NCBI RefSeq assembly: GCF_002776525.5 | Contig: NC_045443.1 | Coordinates: forward strand, 33,797,238 to 33,861,237 | Length of the DNA: 64,000 nucleotides | DNA from: Piliocolobus tephrosceles | Lineage: Eukaryota; Chordata; Mammalia; Primates; Cercopithecidae | Direction of reading: 5' to 3' | Part shown: positions 1 through 11,196 of the stretch, in pieces | How the letters are laid out: each line of letters opens with the position of its first letter | Position numbering within the stretch: the stretch's first letter is position 1 | Notes under the pieces: model-generated | Told to the model about the DNA's origin: nothing | Databases searched by the model: none | What the model saw: only the letters and a program-made list of their open reading frames with translations | Translations under genes and position numbers: made by a program

Positions 1-1455
1 ATCAAAGAGGACACAAACAAATGGAAGAACATACCATGCTCATGGATCGGAAGAATCAATATCGTGAAAATGGCCATACTGCCCAAGGTTATTTATAGAT
101 TCAATGCCATCCCCATCAAGCTAACAATGAGTTTCTTCACAGAATTGGAAAAAACTGCTTTAAAGTTCATATGGAACCAAAAAAGAGCCCGCATTGCCAA
201 GACAATCCTAAGTCAAAAGGACAAAGCTGGAGGCGTCACGCTACCTGACTTCAAACTATACTACAAGGCTACAGTAACCAAAACAGCATGGTACTGGTAC
301 CAAAACAGAGATATAGACCAATGGAACAGAACAGAGTCCTCAGAAATAATACCACACATCTACAGCCATCTGATCTTTGACAAACCTGAGAGAAACAAGA
401 AATGGGGAAAGGATTCCCTATTTAATAAATGGTGCTGGGAAAATTGGCTAGCCGTAAGTAGAAAGCTGAAACTGTGTCCTTTCCTTACTCCTTATACGAA
501 GACTAATTCAAGATGGATTAGAGACTTAAATGTTAGACCTATTACCATAAAAATCCTAGAAGAAAATCTAGGTAGTACCATTCAGGACATAGGCATGGGC
601 AAGGACTTCATGTCTAAAACACCAAAAGCAATGGCAGCAAAAGCCAAAATTGATAAATGGGATCTAATTAAACTAAAGAACTTCTGCACAGCAAAAGAAA
701 CTACCATCAGAGTGAACAGGCAACCTACAGAATGGGAGAAAATTTTTGCAATCTACTCATCTGACAAAGGGCTAATTTCCAGAATCTACAAAGAACTCAA
801 ACAAATATACAAGAAAAAAACAAACAACCCCATCAAAAAGTGGGCAAAGAATATGAACAGACATTTCTCAAAAGAAGACATTCATACAGCCAACAGACAC
901 ATGGAAAAATGCTCATCATCACTTGCCATCAGAGAAATGCAAATCAAAACCACAATGAGATACCATCTCACACCAGTTAGAATGGCAATCATTAAAAAAT
1001 CAGGAAACAACTGGTGTTGGAGAGGATGTGGAGAAATAGGAACACTTTTACACTGTTGGTGGGATTGTAAACTAGTTCAACCATTATGGAAAACAGTATG
1101 GCAATTCCTCAAGGATCTAGAACTAGATGTACCATATGACCCAGCCATCCCACTACTGGGTATATACCCAAGGGATTATAAATTATGCTACTACAAAGAC
1201 ACATGCACATGTATGTTTATTGCGGCACTATTCACAATAGCAAAGACTTGGAATCAACCCAAATGTCCATCAGTGACAGACTGGATTAAGAAAATGTGGC
1301 ACATATACACCATGGAATACTATGTAGCCATAAAAAAGGATGAGTTTGCGTCCTTTGTAGGGACATGGATGCAGCTGGAAACCATCATTCTTAGCAAACT
1401 ATCACAAGAACAGAAAACCAAACACCGCATGTTCTCACTCATAGGTGGGAACTGA
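1..1455 (+). CDS. LINE-1 ORF2p, C-terminal part (cut by window edge)
   Basis: The frame is open from base 1 to the TGA at 1453-1455 (484 codons); an internal Met lies at 64. ORF2p is the endonuclease/reverse transcriptase that copies L1 RNA into the genome; the family protein is about 1275 residues, so this is roughly the last 38%. The endonuclease and RT catalytic motifs would lie to the left of the window. The C-terminal cysteine motif C-x3-C-x7-H-x4-C is intact at 1015-1068, and the typical ending MFSLIGGN is present. No stop or frameshift is seen in the visible part, which indicates a young L1PA-lineage copy. Whether the whole element is intact cannot be seen. It is a transposon gene, not a host gene. 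Confidence 0.93.
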   Translation: MKEDTNKWKNIPCSWIGRINIVKMAILPKVIYRFNAIPIKLTMSFFTELEKTALKFIWNQKRARIAKTILSQKDKAGGVTLPDFKLYYKATVTKTAWYWYQNRDIDQWNRTESSEIIPHIYSHLIFDKPERNKKWGKDSLFNKWCWENWLAVSRKLKLCPFLTPYTKTNSRWIRDLNVRPITIKILEENLGSTIQDIGMGKDFMSKTPKAMAAKAKIDKWDLIKLKNFCTAKETTIRVNRQPTEWEKIFAIYSSDKGLISRIYKELKQIYKKKTNNPIKKWAKNMNRHFSKEDIHTANRHMEKCSSSLAIREMQIKTTMRYHLTPVRMAIIKKSGNNWCWRGCGEIGTLLHCWWDCKLVQPLWKTVWQFLKDLELDVPYDPAIPLLGIYPRDYKLCYYKDTCTCMFIAALFTIAKTWNQPKCPSVTDWIKKMWHIYTMEYYVAIKKDEFASFVGTWMQLETIILSKLSQEQKTKHRMFSLIGGN

Positions 1456-1725
1456 ACAATGAGTTCACTTGGACTCGGGAAGGGGAACATCACACACTGG
1501 GGCCTATCATGGGGAGAGGGGAGGGGGGAGGGATTGCACTGGGAGTTATACCTGATATAAATGATGAATTGATGGGTGTTGACGAGTTGATGGGTGCAGC
1601 ACACCAACATGTCACATGTATACATATGTAACAAAACTGCATGTTATGCATTTGTACCCTAAAACTTAAAGTATAATAAAAAATAAATAAATAAATAAAT
1701 AATAAATAAATAAATAAAAAGAAAA
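1..1725 (+). mobile_element. LINE-1 (L1PA lineage), 3' part
   Basis: ORF2 C-terminus (1-1455) is followed by a primate-type L1 3' UTR (1456 to about 1672) with a G-rich tract at 1513-1531, the ending 'aaacttaaagtataataaa', and an A-rich tail expanded into AAAT-type repeats (about 1675-1725). The left end lies outside the window, so its 5' end and target duplication cannot be checked. It is closely similar to the L1 at 38549-40991. Confidence 0.95.
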
Positions 1726-1805
1726 TGCAGAGATCACCGGTCTTCTGTGTCGCTCTCGCTGGGAGTTGGAGACTGGAGCTGTTCCTATTCTGCCCTCTTG
1801 CCTAC
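1722..1805 (-). mobile_element. LINE-1 5' UTR start, inverted fragment
   Basis: The minus strand reads as the first 80 or so bases of a primate L1 5' UTR (the strand shown carries 'gagctgttcctattc', the reverse complement of the conserved L1 head). The conserved match fades near 1800, as expected for the 5' end of an element running leftward. It directly abuts the 3' tail of the plus-strand L1. The simplest reading is that the plus-strand L1 inserted into the 5' UTR of an older minus-strand L1 whose body lies to the left of the window. Confidence 0.8.
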
Positions 1806-2261
1806 GTTTCCTGAACCACTTCTAAAAAGGAATCAAGTATACTCATTTTCTAATTATAAAACTGATTACACACATAGTGAATGTGAAATGAAACATTATT
1901 TACTTGTTTCATATTGGGTTACTGGCACATCTTTAGCTAAGGAGTCAGAGTGATAAAGGGCACACTTAACCTGGTACATCTGACATTATAAAGATGAAAA
2001 TTTAAGCTGATGCATAGTAGCCAGAGGGAAAAAACTGGAAGCAGAGAAGACAATCAGGAGTTTGTCTAGCCTGGATGAGTATTGAGTGGAGAACAAAGTG
2101 CAGGCAATGGTAAACCATATTGTTTACTTTGGCTGTCAATCAGGAGATGCAAGAACAATGTAAGCCATCGTCTGCAAGCAAGAAATGATTGTTCTCTGCC
2201 TTCTGCTCCAGAGTAAATGTTCACATTGTCTTACTGGTTTGCAAAAGACACACATTTTGAA
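1806..2261. other. Unassigned non-coding sequence
   Basis: No gene, long ORF or clearly recognised repeat. Short open frames here are no longer than expected by chance. Confidence 0.6.
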
Positions 2262-2445
2262 GTCTGACTGACTTATTTGTATTCCAACTCTGCCACTCAA
2301 AAACTATATGATCTTAGGCATGTTAAGGAGCTTCTCTGGACTTATTTCCTCATCTACAAAATAATTCCGAAAATGTTTATTGTAGGATTGTTACCAAGAT
2401 AAAATGATGCCATTTGTGTCATTGTAGCACATACCAAATAGCCAA
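2262..2445 (+). mobile_element. MIR SINE
   Basis: Diverged match to the MIR core: 'ctctgccactc' (2287), then a counterpart of the 'cctcatctgtaaaatggg' segment at about 2349-2368, followed by the AT-rich 3' part. Ancient mammalian SINE. Confidence 0.75.
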
Positions 2446-3266
2446 TGAAAGCTACTTTTCTTTTGTTTTAGAGCTACTTTTTTAGCTGTGCTACTTTCTG
2501 ATATTAAACCAGTACCTGCTCAAGAAATATGGTTTATCAGCTCTTCTTTCAAAATTTAATATTTTAAGTGTGAACCTTTTTCATTTCTACTCAAAAGATA
2601 TTGAAATTTATCATTATAACATTTTTTCAATTGAAATTATGTAATGAACAAAATAATAGTTTTCAAACTACTTTAATGATTTTTAGTCAATTTGAGACTA
2701 TGGATAAGGTAAACCAATAAAAAAAATGTATTGTTTAAAACTACTGTTAAATAATAATAAAGCAATAAAAAGTCATGACAGTGAGTCTGACTGGAAATAT
2801 TGTTTTGTGTTTTGGTCACTATTCAATAACACAAACAAAATCAGCTCAGAGATAGGTGGCTATGTTGTTCTAATCGCCACCATGGAAACGATTTGATTTT
2901 AGTTACATTAATGAGTGGGAATGGAAAGCATAATTTCAGATCCCAACGTTTGGCACATAATATTTTGTTGATCATTTTGTGAGATGTTGTTCTAATTGAC
3001 AGATTCCCAGAACCATAGCAAAGATATGCAGTCACAATTTTAGGTGGAAAAATAATCTGTTATCTCTGAGTACATGTGCTATTCGTGCACATAAAAGGAG
3101 GTTGGTCGAAATCCTAATTTGAATTCAAAGGACAATTACATCTATATCTGCCATCATCCTCCTTTAAAAATGAAAATTAAACATCTGTTCAGATTTTTTA
3201 GTAGCAATTTCATAAAAATGCTTTTAAATGGATACTGATTATTTTTTCATACCAATTAGTTTATTT
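2446..3266. other. Unassigned AT-rich sequence
   Basis: No gene or recognisable repeat seen. Contains only simple AT-rich stretches. Confidence 0.6.
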
Positions 3267-3617
3267 GAAAAAATATAGGATCAAATTAAATACCTGTATG
3301 TAAAATATGTAAAGGTGTATATGAATATATATTTGTATATATGTGTGTGTACATAAAAGAATTTGTTCTTCCTGTTATTGAAATGCAAACATATTCCTTA
3401 CATAGGAATGAAAGAAAGGACTTTATCTTACAATAGCGGTGAAAAATATAGGATGAAATTAATTTTTTGTATGTAAAATATTCAAATAAAGGTGTATTAT
3501 GAATACATATTTGTATATGTGTGTGTACATAAAAGTATTTGTTTTTCACGTTATTGAAATGTGAATATATTCCTTACATGGGAATAGGAGAAAAGACTTT
3601 ATCTTGTAATAAGGGTA
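3267..3617 (+). repeat. Two-copy tandem duplication, unit about 174 bp
   Basis: Unit 1 (about 3267-3440) and unit 2 (about 3441-3617) run in parallel: each opens with 'aaaatatagga', then a TG-rich stretch with 'gtgtgtgtacataaaag', then 'ttattgaaatg', 'atattccttaca' and 'gactttatctt'. By eye identity is about 85%, with small indels. The sequence itself matches no repeat family I know. Confidence 0.9.
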
Positions 3618-5363
3618 TGAAGTAGGAACATGTATCTCCCGCTTCTGGAGACTTTGATGATTTAGACAGAAAAATAAGGTTTATTGAGTGATCAATCCAC
3701 TGATACTGGTCTATATAATGAAAATGAGTTTTGCAGTAGGACTTCCCATTCAAATCATGAGTGAGTGACTGTCACTGAACTAACGAAATTTATAAAACAT
3801 TTGTTTCCTGTCATTAGACAGAAACCAATTCAGGGTTATAATTTAAGAAAAACAATCTGCAAAAAGATGAGCTCTATGTTCATTCTGGTTTTCTTTCTGA
3901 GGATATTTTCCAAATTGTAGCATATTAGAATAAAGTCCAAATAGAAAACAAAGATCTTGCTGAATGTAGTCAACAGAAATTGGAATTCTGAGATAGTAAC
4001 AAATGTTTTTGGATGTCTTTTATTCTGTAGGTGCATGGGTCAAGACTCCAGGCAGCCTAGATGATGTTGGAAAGCTGAAGTGAAATGTCAGATCCTGCAC
4101 AATGCTATGAAAATATCAGAGTAAAAATTCAGTTTGAGTGGTTATATCTTGGGAAATATTCTAGGGTTTTAGTTGAGACCACAGAAAGATCAAATAAAAT
4201 ATGCCCACCATAAAAATCAAGTTTCAAAACAATCGAGGTAATTCATACCTTTGTATGAAATGTCAACAGGCTTACAGCAAACTATTAAATGACAATGATG
4301 ATAGGCAGAAAACAACAGAATAGCATTTTGTAACTGCTAAAAGAAAACCTGCTCACCTGCCATCCAAGAAGTCCACATCCAGTGAAAGTATTTTCAAATA
4401 CAAAGGTAAGAAAACAATCTCTTTACACCAAAAACAAAACACACTGTGCAAAACAACCTTCTGATTCTGATTTAATTCAATACAAGCAATCAGCACTAAA
4501 AGAAACACTAAGTCTCTTCAGGCCAAAGCAAAGTAATCTCAGAAACAAAAAACTGCGGAAAGAAATGAAAGCACAAAAAAAGATAAATATAAAATAATAC
4601 TTATTTAAAACAATAACATGTAGGGCTTATGTAACATGCATAAGAATAATATATATGAAAATATTGTAAGGAGTGGAATACTTAGAGTTAGACTTTAGTA
4701 AGCATTTTGAATTCTTTGGGAAATGGTGAAATTAATTTAAAGTAAAAGCAAAATCTAAAAAAATCAATAAAACTGAAAGATGTTCAATAGCCTTATTCAA
4801 CTCAAATAGCTTTTACTTTCCTTTCTGAGTCAATATTTTAAAAATATTTAGATATTCCTAATTTTGTGGCCATTTCAGAAATCAGTTAGATGAACTATTA
4901 GAATAATTTTTCTGCTCCAGCAGAATCTCAAGACCATCTACGCTGAGGGTAAAAGAATAGACCAAAACCTCAGTGGTTTTAAAACAATGCAGGAACTCTG
5001 GCAGATCCCAAGATTTAACCTAATGAATTTCAATAATCAATTGAAACACCTAAGTATGAAAAATATGTGATTCATATAAATTATTAAAATTCTTCAGAGT
5101 TCTAGTATGACTTATTAATGGGAGAAAATTGCCTATTCTCTTAGATAAGGTATTTAGGTTTGTTGTTTTGTCATTGCAGTTCTCAGAAAATCATTAATCT
5201 AGTAAATATTTTATAACATTCTTGCATTTTGTTTGATATTATATCACAGTGAAAATACTGTCATACAAGGTTGTGTAATCAAATGGTACAGCACACCTCT
5301 GAAGATTCAAAATTAGTACATTACTCATACTATAGATTCCATAATCTCTTCATAATTTTATTC
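3618..5363. other. Unassigned AT-rich sequence
   Basis: No gene, no recognisable transposon. ORFs are short (up to about 70 codons) and look random. Confidence 0.6.
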
Positions 5364-5619
5364 TTTTTTAAAATTATACTTTAAGTTCTGGGATACATGT
5401 GCAGAACGTGCGGGTTTGTTACATAAATATACACGCGCCACAGTGGTTTGCTGCACCCATCAACCCATCGTCTATATTAGGTATTTCTCCTAACCCTATC
5501 CCTCCCCCACCCCACAGGCCCTAGGTTGTGATGTTCCCTTCCCAGTGTCCGTGTGTTCTCATTGTTCAACTCCCACTTATGAGTGAGAACGTGCAGTGTT
5601 TGGTTTTCTGTTCTTGTGT
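5364..5619 (-). mobile_element. LINE-1 3' UTR fragment (5'-truncated)
   Basis: Antisense L1 3' end: a T-rich start, then 'actttaagttctgggatac', a C-rich polypyrimidine stretch (5500-5515) matching the L1 3' UTR G-rich tract, and the reverse complement of the ORF2 end up to 'gttttctgttcttgtg'. About 255 bp, so severely 5'-truncated. L1PA/L1PB age class. I did not find a clear target duplication. Confidence 0.9.
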
Positions 5620-6194
5620 AAAATAGCATAAGTTTACCCTTAAATGCCTTTTCTTACTTATTATTCTTTTCATGAGAAGTTAAATTTTACTATAAAGTTC
5701 TCAATAGAAAAACAACCTGTTCAACTTCTTTAACTTATTTTTCTTCAGTTTATGTAAACAATAGATTAATAAAGCCATTACATGACTGTGCTCTAAGAAC
5801 TTAGAAATTCATTTATCCTCTATAATAGACTAAATAATGATCTTTCAATTATTTAGTTCATGACTGAATTCCAGGAATATGACCTTTATGTAATTGGCTA
5901 ATTCAGTTCATGCCTAAGAAATATGAATAGAAAAAAAAAAAAATCAAATTCTCATGCCTATAAAAAAACAGGACCAAGATGTATCTATATTACTTTCCTA
6001 ACAATATACCACCCTCACTTCACAATCATCTGGTTTTACAATACTTTAGGAGAGGATGAGTCTCACTGTTTCACAAAGATCACCATTCTTCCTTTAGTCT
6101 GTTTAATGAAACTTTTTCAAGTATTCATTACTTGAATATAATCTCTCTTCTTTCTTTAAAAATAAAATTATAGATTATATAATAGAAAATAATA
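5620..6194. other. Unassigned AT-rich sequence
   Basis: No gene or recognised element; includes an A-run near 5930. Confidence 0.6.
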
Positions 6195-6965
6195 AACATT
6201 TTACAGGCATTATGCCATGCTTGCTGTTAATAACCTCATTTTATTTTTATTTTATTTATTTATCGTTTTACCTTTCACTTTGGGTTCAGGGCTACACGTG
6301 CAGGTTTGTTACACAGGAAAACTGTGTATCATGGGGATTTAGTGTACAGATCATTTCATCACCCAGGTAATAAGTGTAGTACCCGATAGGCAGTTTTTAG
6401 AATCTTCTCTGTCATCCCACCCTCTACCCTTACATAAGCCCTGGTGTCTTCTTCATATCCATATATTGTTGTTGTTTAGCTCCCACTTTTAAGTGAGAAC
6501 ATGCAGTATTTGGTTTTCTGTTCTTGTGTTAGTTTGCTTAGGATAATGTCCTCCAGCTCCATCCATGTTGCTGCAAAAGGCATGATCTCATTCTTTTTTA
6601 TGGTTTTGTAGTATTCTATGGTGTATATGTACCACATTTTCTTTCTCCAGTCTACCACTGATGGGCATTCGGGTTTATTTGATCTCTTTGTTATTGTGAA
6701 CAGTTCTGCAATAAACATGCACACATACAGATGCATGTGCCTTTATAATAGAATCATTTATATTCCTTTAGATATATACTCAGTAATGAGACTGCTAGAT
6801 TGAATGGCAATTCTGAACAACCTCGTTTTATACATGAGGAAACAGCTTCAGAGAGGTGAAATGACTCTTCCAAGATCACAGAGCTAGGGAAAATCAGATC
6901 TGGAGATGAGTTTTGTTCTGCCTGTTCTAGAGCTTGAGTTCTCACCCTTGTATTATGCTGCCACT
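6195..6965 (-). mobile_element. MIR SINE split by an L1
   Basis: Two halves of an antisense MIR, about 6195-6243 and 6817-6965. The right half carries the typical series 'atgaggaaac', 'agagaggtgaaatgac', 'tcacagagctag' and ends near 'atgctgcc'. The left half ends in the MIR segment just before it. The L1 at 6244-6816 sits between them and duplicated part of the MIR. Confidence 0.8.
6244..6816 (-). mobile_element. LINE-1 3' end (L1PB/L1PA-older type), 5'-truncated
   Basis: Antisense L1: T-rich tail (about 6244-6270), 3' UTR, then the reverse complement of the ORF2 C-terminus (an 86-codon remnant frame at 6476-6736 still reads like ORF2p, ending MFSLKSGS). Flanked by an imperfect target duplication, 'ataacctcatttta' (6230-6243) and 'acaacctcgtttta' (6817-6830). 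Confidence 0.9.
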
Positions 6966-7031
6966 CTAGTTTTAGAAAGCAGCTACTCAGTGGTAAACTT
7001 ATGTCAGGTCACTGTTTTTATTTTTCACTGG

Positions 7032-7388
7032 TGCTATGGTCTGAATATTTATGTCTCTCCATAATTTATATGTCGAAATCTAATCTTCCTTGTTTTAATA
7101 TTAAGAGATAGGGTTAGGAGGTTATGAGGCCATGAGGTCACACTCTCGTGAATGGGATTCATGCCTTCATAAAAGAGGTGCAAGGAAGCCTGCTTGTCAT
7201 TCCACCCTGTGAGAACACACAGAAAGTGCCATCTTGGAAGCAGAGACTGAGCCCTTATCAGATATCAGATCTCCCAGTGCATTTATATTGGACGTCCCAG
7301 CCTCTGGAGTGTAAGCAAGACATTTTTATTGTTTAGAAATTACTCAGTCTAAGGTATTTTGTTATAGCAGCCCAAACAGACTAAGACA
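7032..7388 (+). mobile_element. MaLR-type solo LTR (MLT1/MST-like)
   Basis: Opens 'tgctatggtctgaat' and ends 'agcccaaacagactaagaca', with internal segments typical of ERVL-MaLR LTRs: 'aggttatgaggccatgaggt', 'tcttggaagcagaga' and 'attactcagtct'. About 357 bp with TG...CA ends. The 5-bp flanks 'actgg' and 'tctgg' are a plausible decayed target duplication. Exact subfamily not resolved. Confidence 0.85.
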
Positions 7389-7932
7389 TCTGGTATAATT
7401 ATTTTGTATATTAGTTGTATTTTAGTCACATTGTGACTTAGTAAATCATTTGCCAGAGGAAAACTGAACATTTATATTACTTAAAAAAAAAAAAAACCCA
7501 CTGGTTATAACTGTTATTATACTCATTCCTGAATAGAAAATCAAAGCAAAAGTACTTAAACCTTCTTAATATATGAAGTTCAGTCACTCATTTCCCAGAG
7601 ATATTTTAGAATAAAGTCCATGTAGTTCAAAGACAGTGGGTTATGTTTTACAGAACATAAATTCAGGGGAACTACCAGCAAACTGATCATGATCCTTTTA
7701 TTGTCACAAGATACAAAATAAGTGTAAATTGAGTAGAAAGGGACTTTCACCCCAATAGAAACTAAGATTCCTATTCTTAGTTGTTTTAAAGCAATTTTCT
7801 TCAAAAAAGTCCCTCAGCTGTTATTCCAATATAATTTGATAAAAATGGCAAGCTCGGGGCCTTCCTGAGCTTTCAAAGCACCTGTGGTAACAGTTGCTCA
7901 AGATTCTTCATTAACCTTTGTTAAGCTCAAAG
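7389..7932. other. Unassigned sequence
   Basis: No gene or recognisable repeat apart from an A-run at about 7483-7497. Confidence 0.6.
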
Positions 7933-8101
7933 CCATTGTTATTCAAAATGTAGCCTGCGTATGCTAACAGCTGGCAACACATGGGAGCTTGTTACAGATG
8001 CAAATATCTGTCCCCATCCCACTTATTTGGAAGCAGAATATGCTTTTATTTTGAAAAATCCCAGACTGTTGATATGCACCGTAAAGGTTGAGAAGCACAG
8101 T
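7933..8101. mobile_element. MER5A-like hAT DNA transposon (non-autonomous)
   Basis: About 170 bp with decayed terminal inverted repeats (around 'attgttattcaaaat' at the left and 'ggttgagaagcac' at the right) and an internal block including 'gggagcttgttacagatgca'. These match my memory of MER5A, a small Charlie-derived element without coding capacity. Confidence 0.75.
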
Positions 8102-9689
8102 GTGTAGTTTTGATTACAATTTGCTCTCCAGCCAGGGATAAATTTAATCTATTTAAATTTAAATTTATTAGAGGAGCTGTGACCTGATTTTTAAAATTAA
8201 ATTATTAAAAATTTTCTACTCTGGTTGAAGATATAGAAAGGCTGAAGAGGCATGGTTTCCATTCTAAGAGAATTATTTCAAAACTAGCATTTGCCACTGG
8301 AAGATATGTGATCATCGTGTCAGTAACATTAGAACAGTATTAGAACCCAATGAAAATATTCTTCTTGTTCTACCAAATTTAAAACCATCTAAACTATTTG
8401 TGTTCATCTTGCATAAATAACTACAGTGGTTACATTTCATTATGTTCATATATAACTAAGGATCATTCTCCATTCAGTGAGTGATTCACTGGGAAAGAAA
8501 TCAACTTTCTTATGCCCTTGAAAGGAAAAAATACTTACATTAATCTATTTTAGATTTTTTTTTTTTTAAGAGCGTGGAGTCCTTATCTCCATAGCAAAGT
8601 TTTTAGGTTTAGCATTTCCCAAAAGTGGAAAGTAAAAAAATAAAATAAAAATAATTAGCCAGACAAGGCTGCAACTGTTCTTTATCATTCAGTTTGTACA
8701 TCATTTAAGCTTGTGGCTAAGGAGTTAACCATTTTTATGAATCTTGGTGGAGGACACAAAGGGTCTTACTTTGAAGCTGGAAATGTCAAATTCTTTCCTA
8801 GGCTCCTTTGCAGCTAAGGCACAGGATTGTAACACAAATTCTGCCAATTCACTGCACTTTCATCAGAGTTCAGGAGTTAGTGGCACAAAAGGGCAGAAAA
8901 ATTTTAGATTTGAGTTTCTGGCACAAAAACAAGAGCAATGAAAACTCACTGTCTATGGTCAGTAGCATTGGCAGGGATTTTCTTCTGAAATGGTGCTAGA
9001 AGACAGTTTGGGTCATTTGTTATACATGGAACATGAGTCTCAAATCTGTTTGCCAGTTTTCCCCAATTTTTTTCCCTTTTGATCAGCCTGAGAAAGCTTC
9101 TGTTAGTAATAACTAAAAATGCTGACAGGACACTGTGGCTATATCTGAATGAAACCATCTCAAATAGCATATACATACCTCACTTTATTCTGGCATATTT
9201 GTTTGGGCAACCACAGTTTCTTGGCTTTTTGGGCAATTCCTTGTTGCAGAAGGCACTATCTCACTCCTTCTACTTAAAAGAGTGTATTTTCTTGGGAAGA
9301 AGTGATAATAGGTCAGAACTTGGCTTTGATTTCTAGCTGTTGAGCCTGATGTGACTAATAGTGTTTTAACATTTGCTGAAATTCTACAGCTCGTGTAACA
9401 GGTCTTTTGGTTGGGGGTAGGAGGGAAAAGGGTTTTATGAAAGTCTTTAAAAGTGGAAAGAAACATTCCTCTCTTAAATAAACTGATATTAAGGAAAATT
9501 TGAGTGTTCTTTTTCCCAATTGATATAGGTATCCATTGCTTCATTTTTAAAATTACAGTGTTCCAGTTGAGCGTTTTCAATGCTCTTTCAAAAACAGGTA
9601 GATTTGAAAGTCTCTCCTATTTTACATCACCATGGATCTTACTGTTTTACCTGAAGGAGCATATTTTATAATAAAAAAGCTACAGATCA
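8102..9689. other. Unassigned sequence
   Basis: No recognisable gene or repeat. Holds a palindromic AT stretch (8143-8170) and T/A runs at about 8555 and 8635. A 131-codon minus-strand frame (9185-9580) has no recognisable domain and is treated as chance. Confidence 0.55.
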
Positions 9690-10408
9690 TGAACCTTCCA
9701 ATGGGTTCACCTTGCCTGCTGCCTAGACAGAGCCGATTTATCAAGAGAACAGAACTACAATAGAGAAAGGGCAATTCACGCAATGCTGGCTGTGTAAGAG
9801 ACCATAGTTTTATTATTATTCAAATCAGTCTCCCCCAAAACTTGGGAACTGAAGTTTTTAAGGATAATTTGGCAAGTAGGGGCTTGGGAAGTATGGAGTG
9901 CTGATTGGTTGGACTGGAGATAAAATAATAGGGTGTCTAAGTGAGTTTTCTTGCTGTCTTCTTTTCCTTGGATGGAATCATAGAATTGGTTGATCCAGAT
10001 TACCAGATTGGGTGGTGTTAGCTTGTGTGTCAGAACATAGTCTTCAAAATATCTCAAGTACTGACCTTAGGTTTCAGAAGAGCAATGTTATTCCCAGAAG
10101 CAATTTGGGGAGGTTCAGACTCTTGCAGCCAGAAGCTGCATGGCCCCTAAATCTTCATTTCTAAACTTGTAGCTAATTTGGTAATACCGCAAAGGCAAAC
10201 CGGTTTACAGGATAGAAGAGGTTTTGTTCAGGAAAGTGCTATTATCATCTTTGTTTCAAAGCTAAACTATAAACTAAGTTCCTCCCAAAGTTAGTTTGGC
10301 CTACGCTTAGGAATGAACAAGGACAGCTTGGAGGTTAGAAGTAACAAGGAGTTGGTTAGGCCACATCTCTTTCACTTTTTCAGTTATAATTCTGCAATGG
10401 CAGTTTCA
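9690..10408 (-). mobile_element. Solo LTR of a class I-like endogenous retrovirus
   Basis: In minus orientation the element begins at about 10408 ('tgaaactgccattgc') and runs to about 9690. It carries a reverse-complement polyadenylation region ('ttttattattattcaaatca', about 9808) and several segments I recognise from a common primate LTR ('agacagagccgatttatca', 'ggaggttcagactcttgca', 'aggaatgaacaaggacagct'). About 720 bp. Family name not certain and no internal retroviral sequence is attached. Possibly LTR1-like. Confidence 0.75.
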
Positions 10409-10634
10409 AACAGATACATGGCTTCGAATATTAGGAAGAAAATCAAAATATAGCATATAGATATGTGGTCATTGTAACATTAACATTAATATTGTACCTT
10501 CCCAAAATAGTTCCTTATCAAAAAGTCATACCAAACGCAGTAGATATTACTATAAACAACAATATTTAGAAAGTATGGGAGTGTTAAAGACTGCTGTTAA
10601 ATACTGCAAACACTTATGTGAGAGCTTCTCACTG
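10409..10634. other. Unassigned sequence
   Basis: AT-rich, nothing recognised. Confidence 0.5.
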
Positions 10635-10735
10635 AATTGAGCTCCACAAAAGCAAGAATTTTGATGTTTTGTTCACAGCTATATATAAAATAAAATATTG
10701 ATGACTAGCACTCAAAAATATTTGTTGAATGAGTA
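10635..10735 (+). mobile_element. L2 (LINE-2) 3' end
   Basis: Matches the L2 3' terminus: a diverged 'tgttttgttcac' segment then 'tagcactcaaaaatatttg' and 'ttgaatgag'. Short ancient fragment. Confidence 0.6.
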
Positions 10736-10914
10736 TGCTCTTTGCTAAAATATTGATCAGTAAGCCTCATCTCAGAATTTCTAAATGGGAATATTTCTGT
10801 ATAGGGCTGGAAAATCTGCTGCTTTAACAGCCAATTGCAGATGACTGTGTCAAAAGTTGAAAATGACTTTCCCGCTGAGCTTCATTCAGTATATGTGTTA
10901 AAAAGATAAACTGG

Positions 10915-11160
10915 GTCAGGCCCGGTGGCTCATGCCTGTAATCCCAGCACTTTGGGAGGCCGAGGTGGGTGGATCACGTGAGGCAAAAAATTCCAGACCA
11001 GCCTGGGCAACAAGGCAAAACTTCATCTCTACTAAAAATACAAAAGTTGGCCAGGTGTGGTGGCATGCACCTGTGATTCTGAATCACTTGAACCCGGGAG
11101 GTGGAGGTTGCAGTGGGCTGAGATCACACTGCAGCACTTCAGCCTGGGTGACAGAAAAAG
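10915..11160 (+). mobile_element. Alu with internal deletion
   Basis: Alu head at about 10915 ('cggtggctcatgcctgtaat'), both monomers present, but the second monomer jumps from 'gcacctgtgattc' directly to 'tgaatcacttgaaccc', losing the roughly 35-40 bp that normally contains the 'cagctactcaggaggctgag' block. AluS or older. The tail is short and mixed (about 11153-11168). Confidence 0.9.
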
Positions 11161-11196
11161 AAAAAAGTGCATGGCAAATCTATGGTTTTCTGAAGG

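Noticed and set aside
1320..1634. 104-codon minus-strand frame over the L1 3' UTR (also 40597-40929)
   Set aside because: Antisense shadow of L1 ORF2 and 3' UTR that appears in both L1 copies for that reason.
3267..3617. CRISPR-like repeat
   Set aside because: Only two long units with no spacers, in a primate genome; a tandem duplication explains it.
9185..9580. 131-codon open frame on the minus strand
   Set aside because: No recognisable domain, signal or composition; in a non-repetitive AT-rich interval a frame of this length is compatible with chance.
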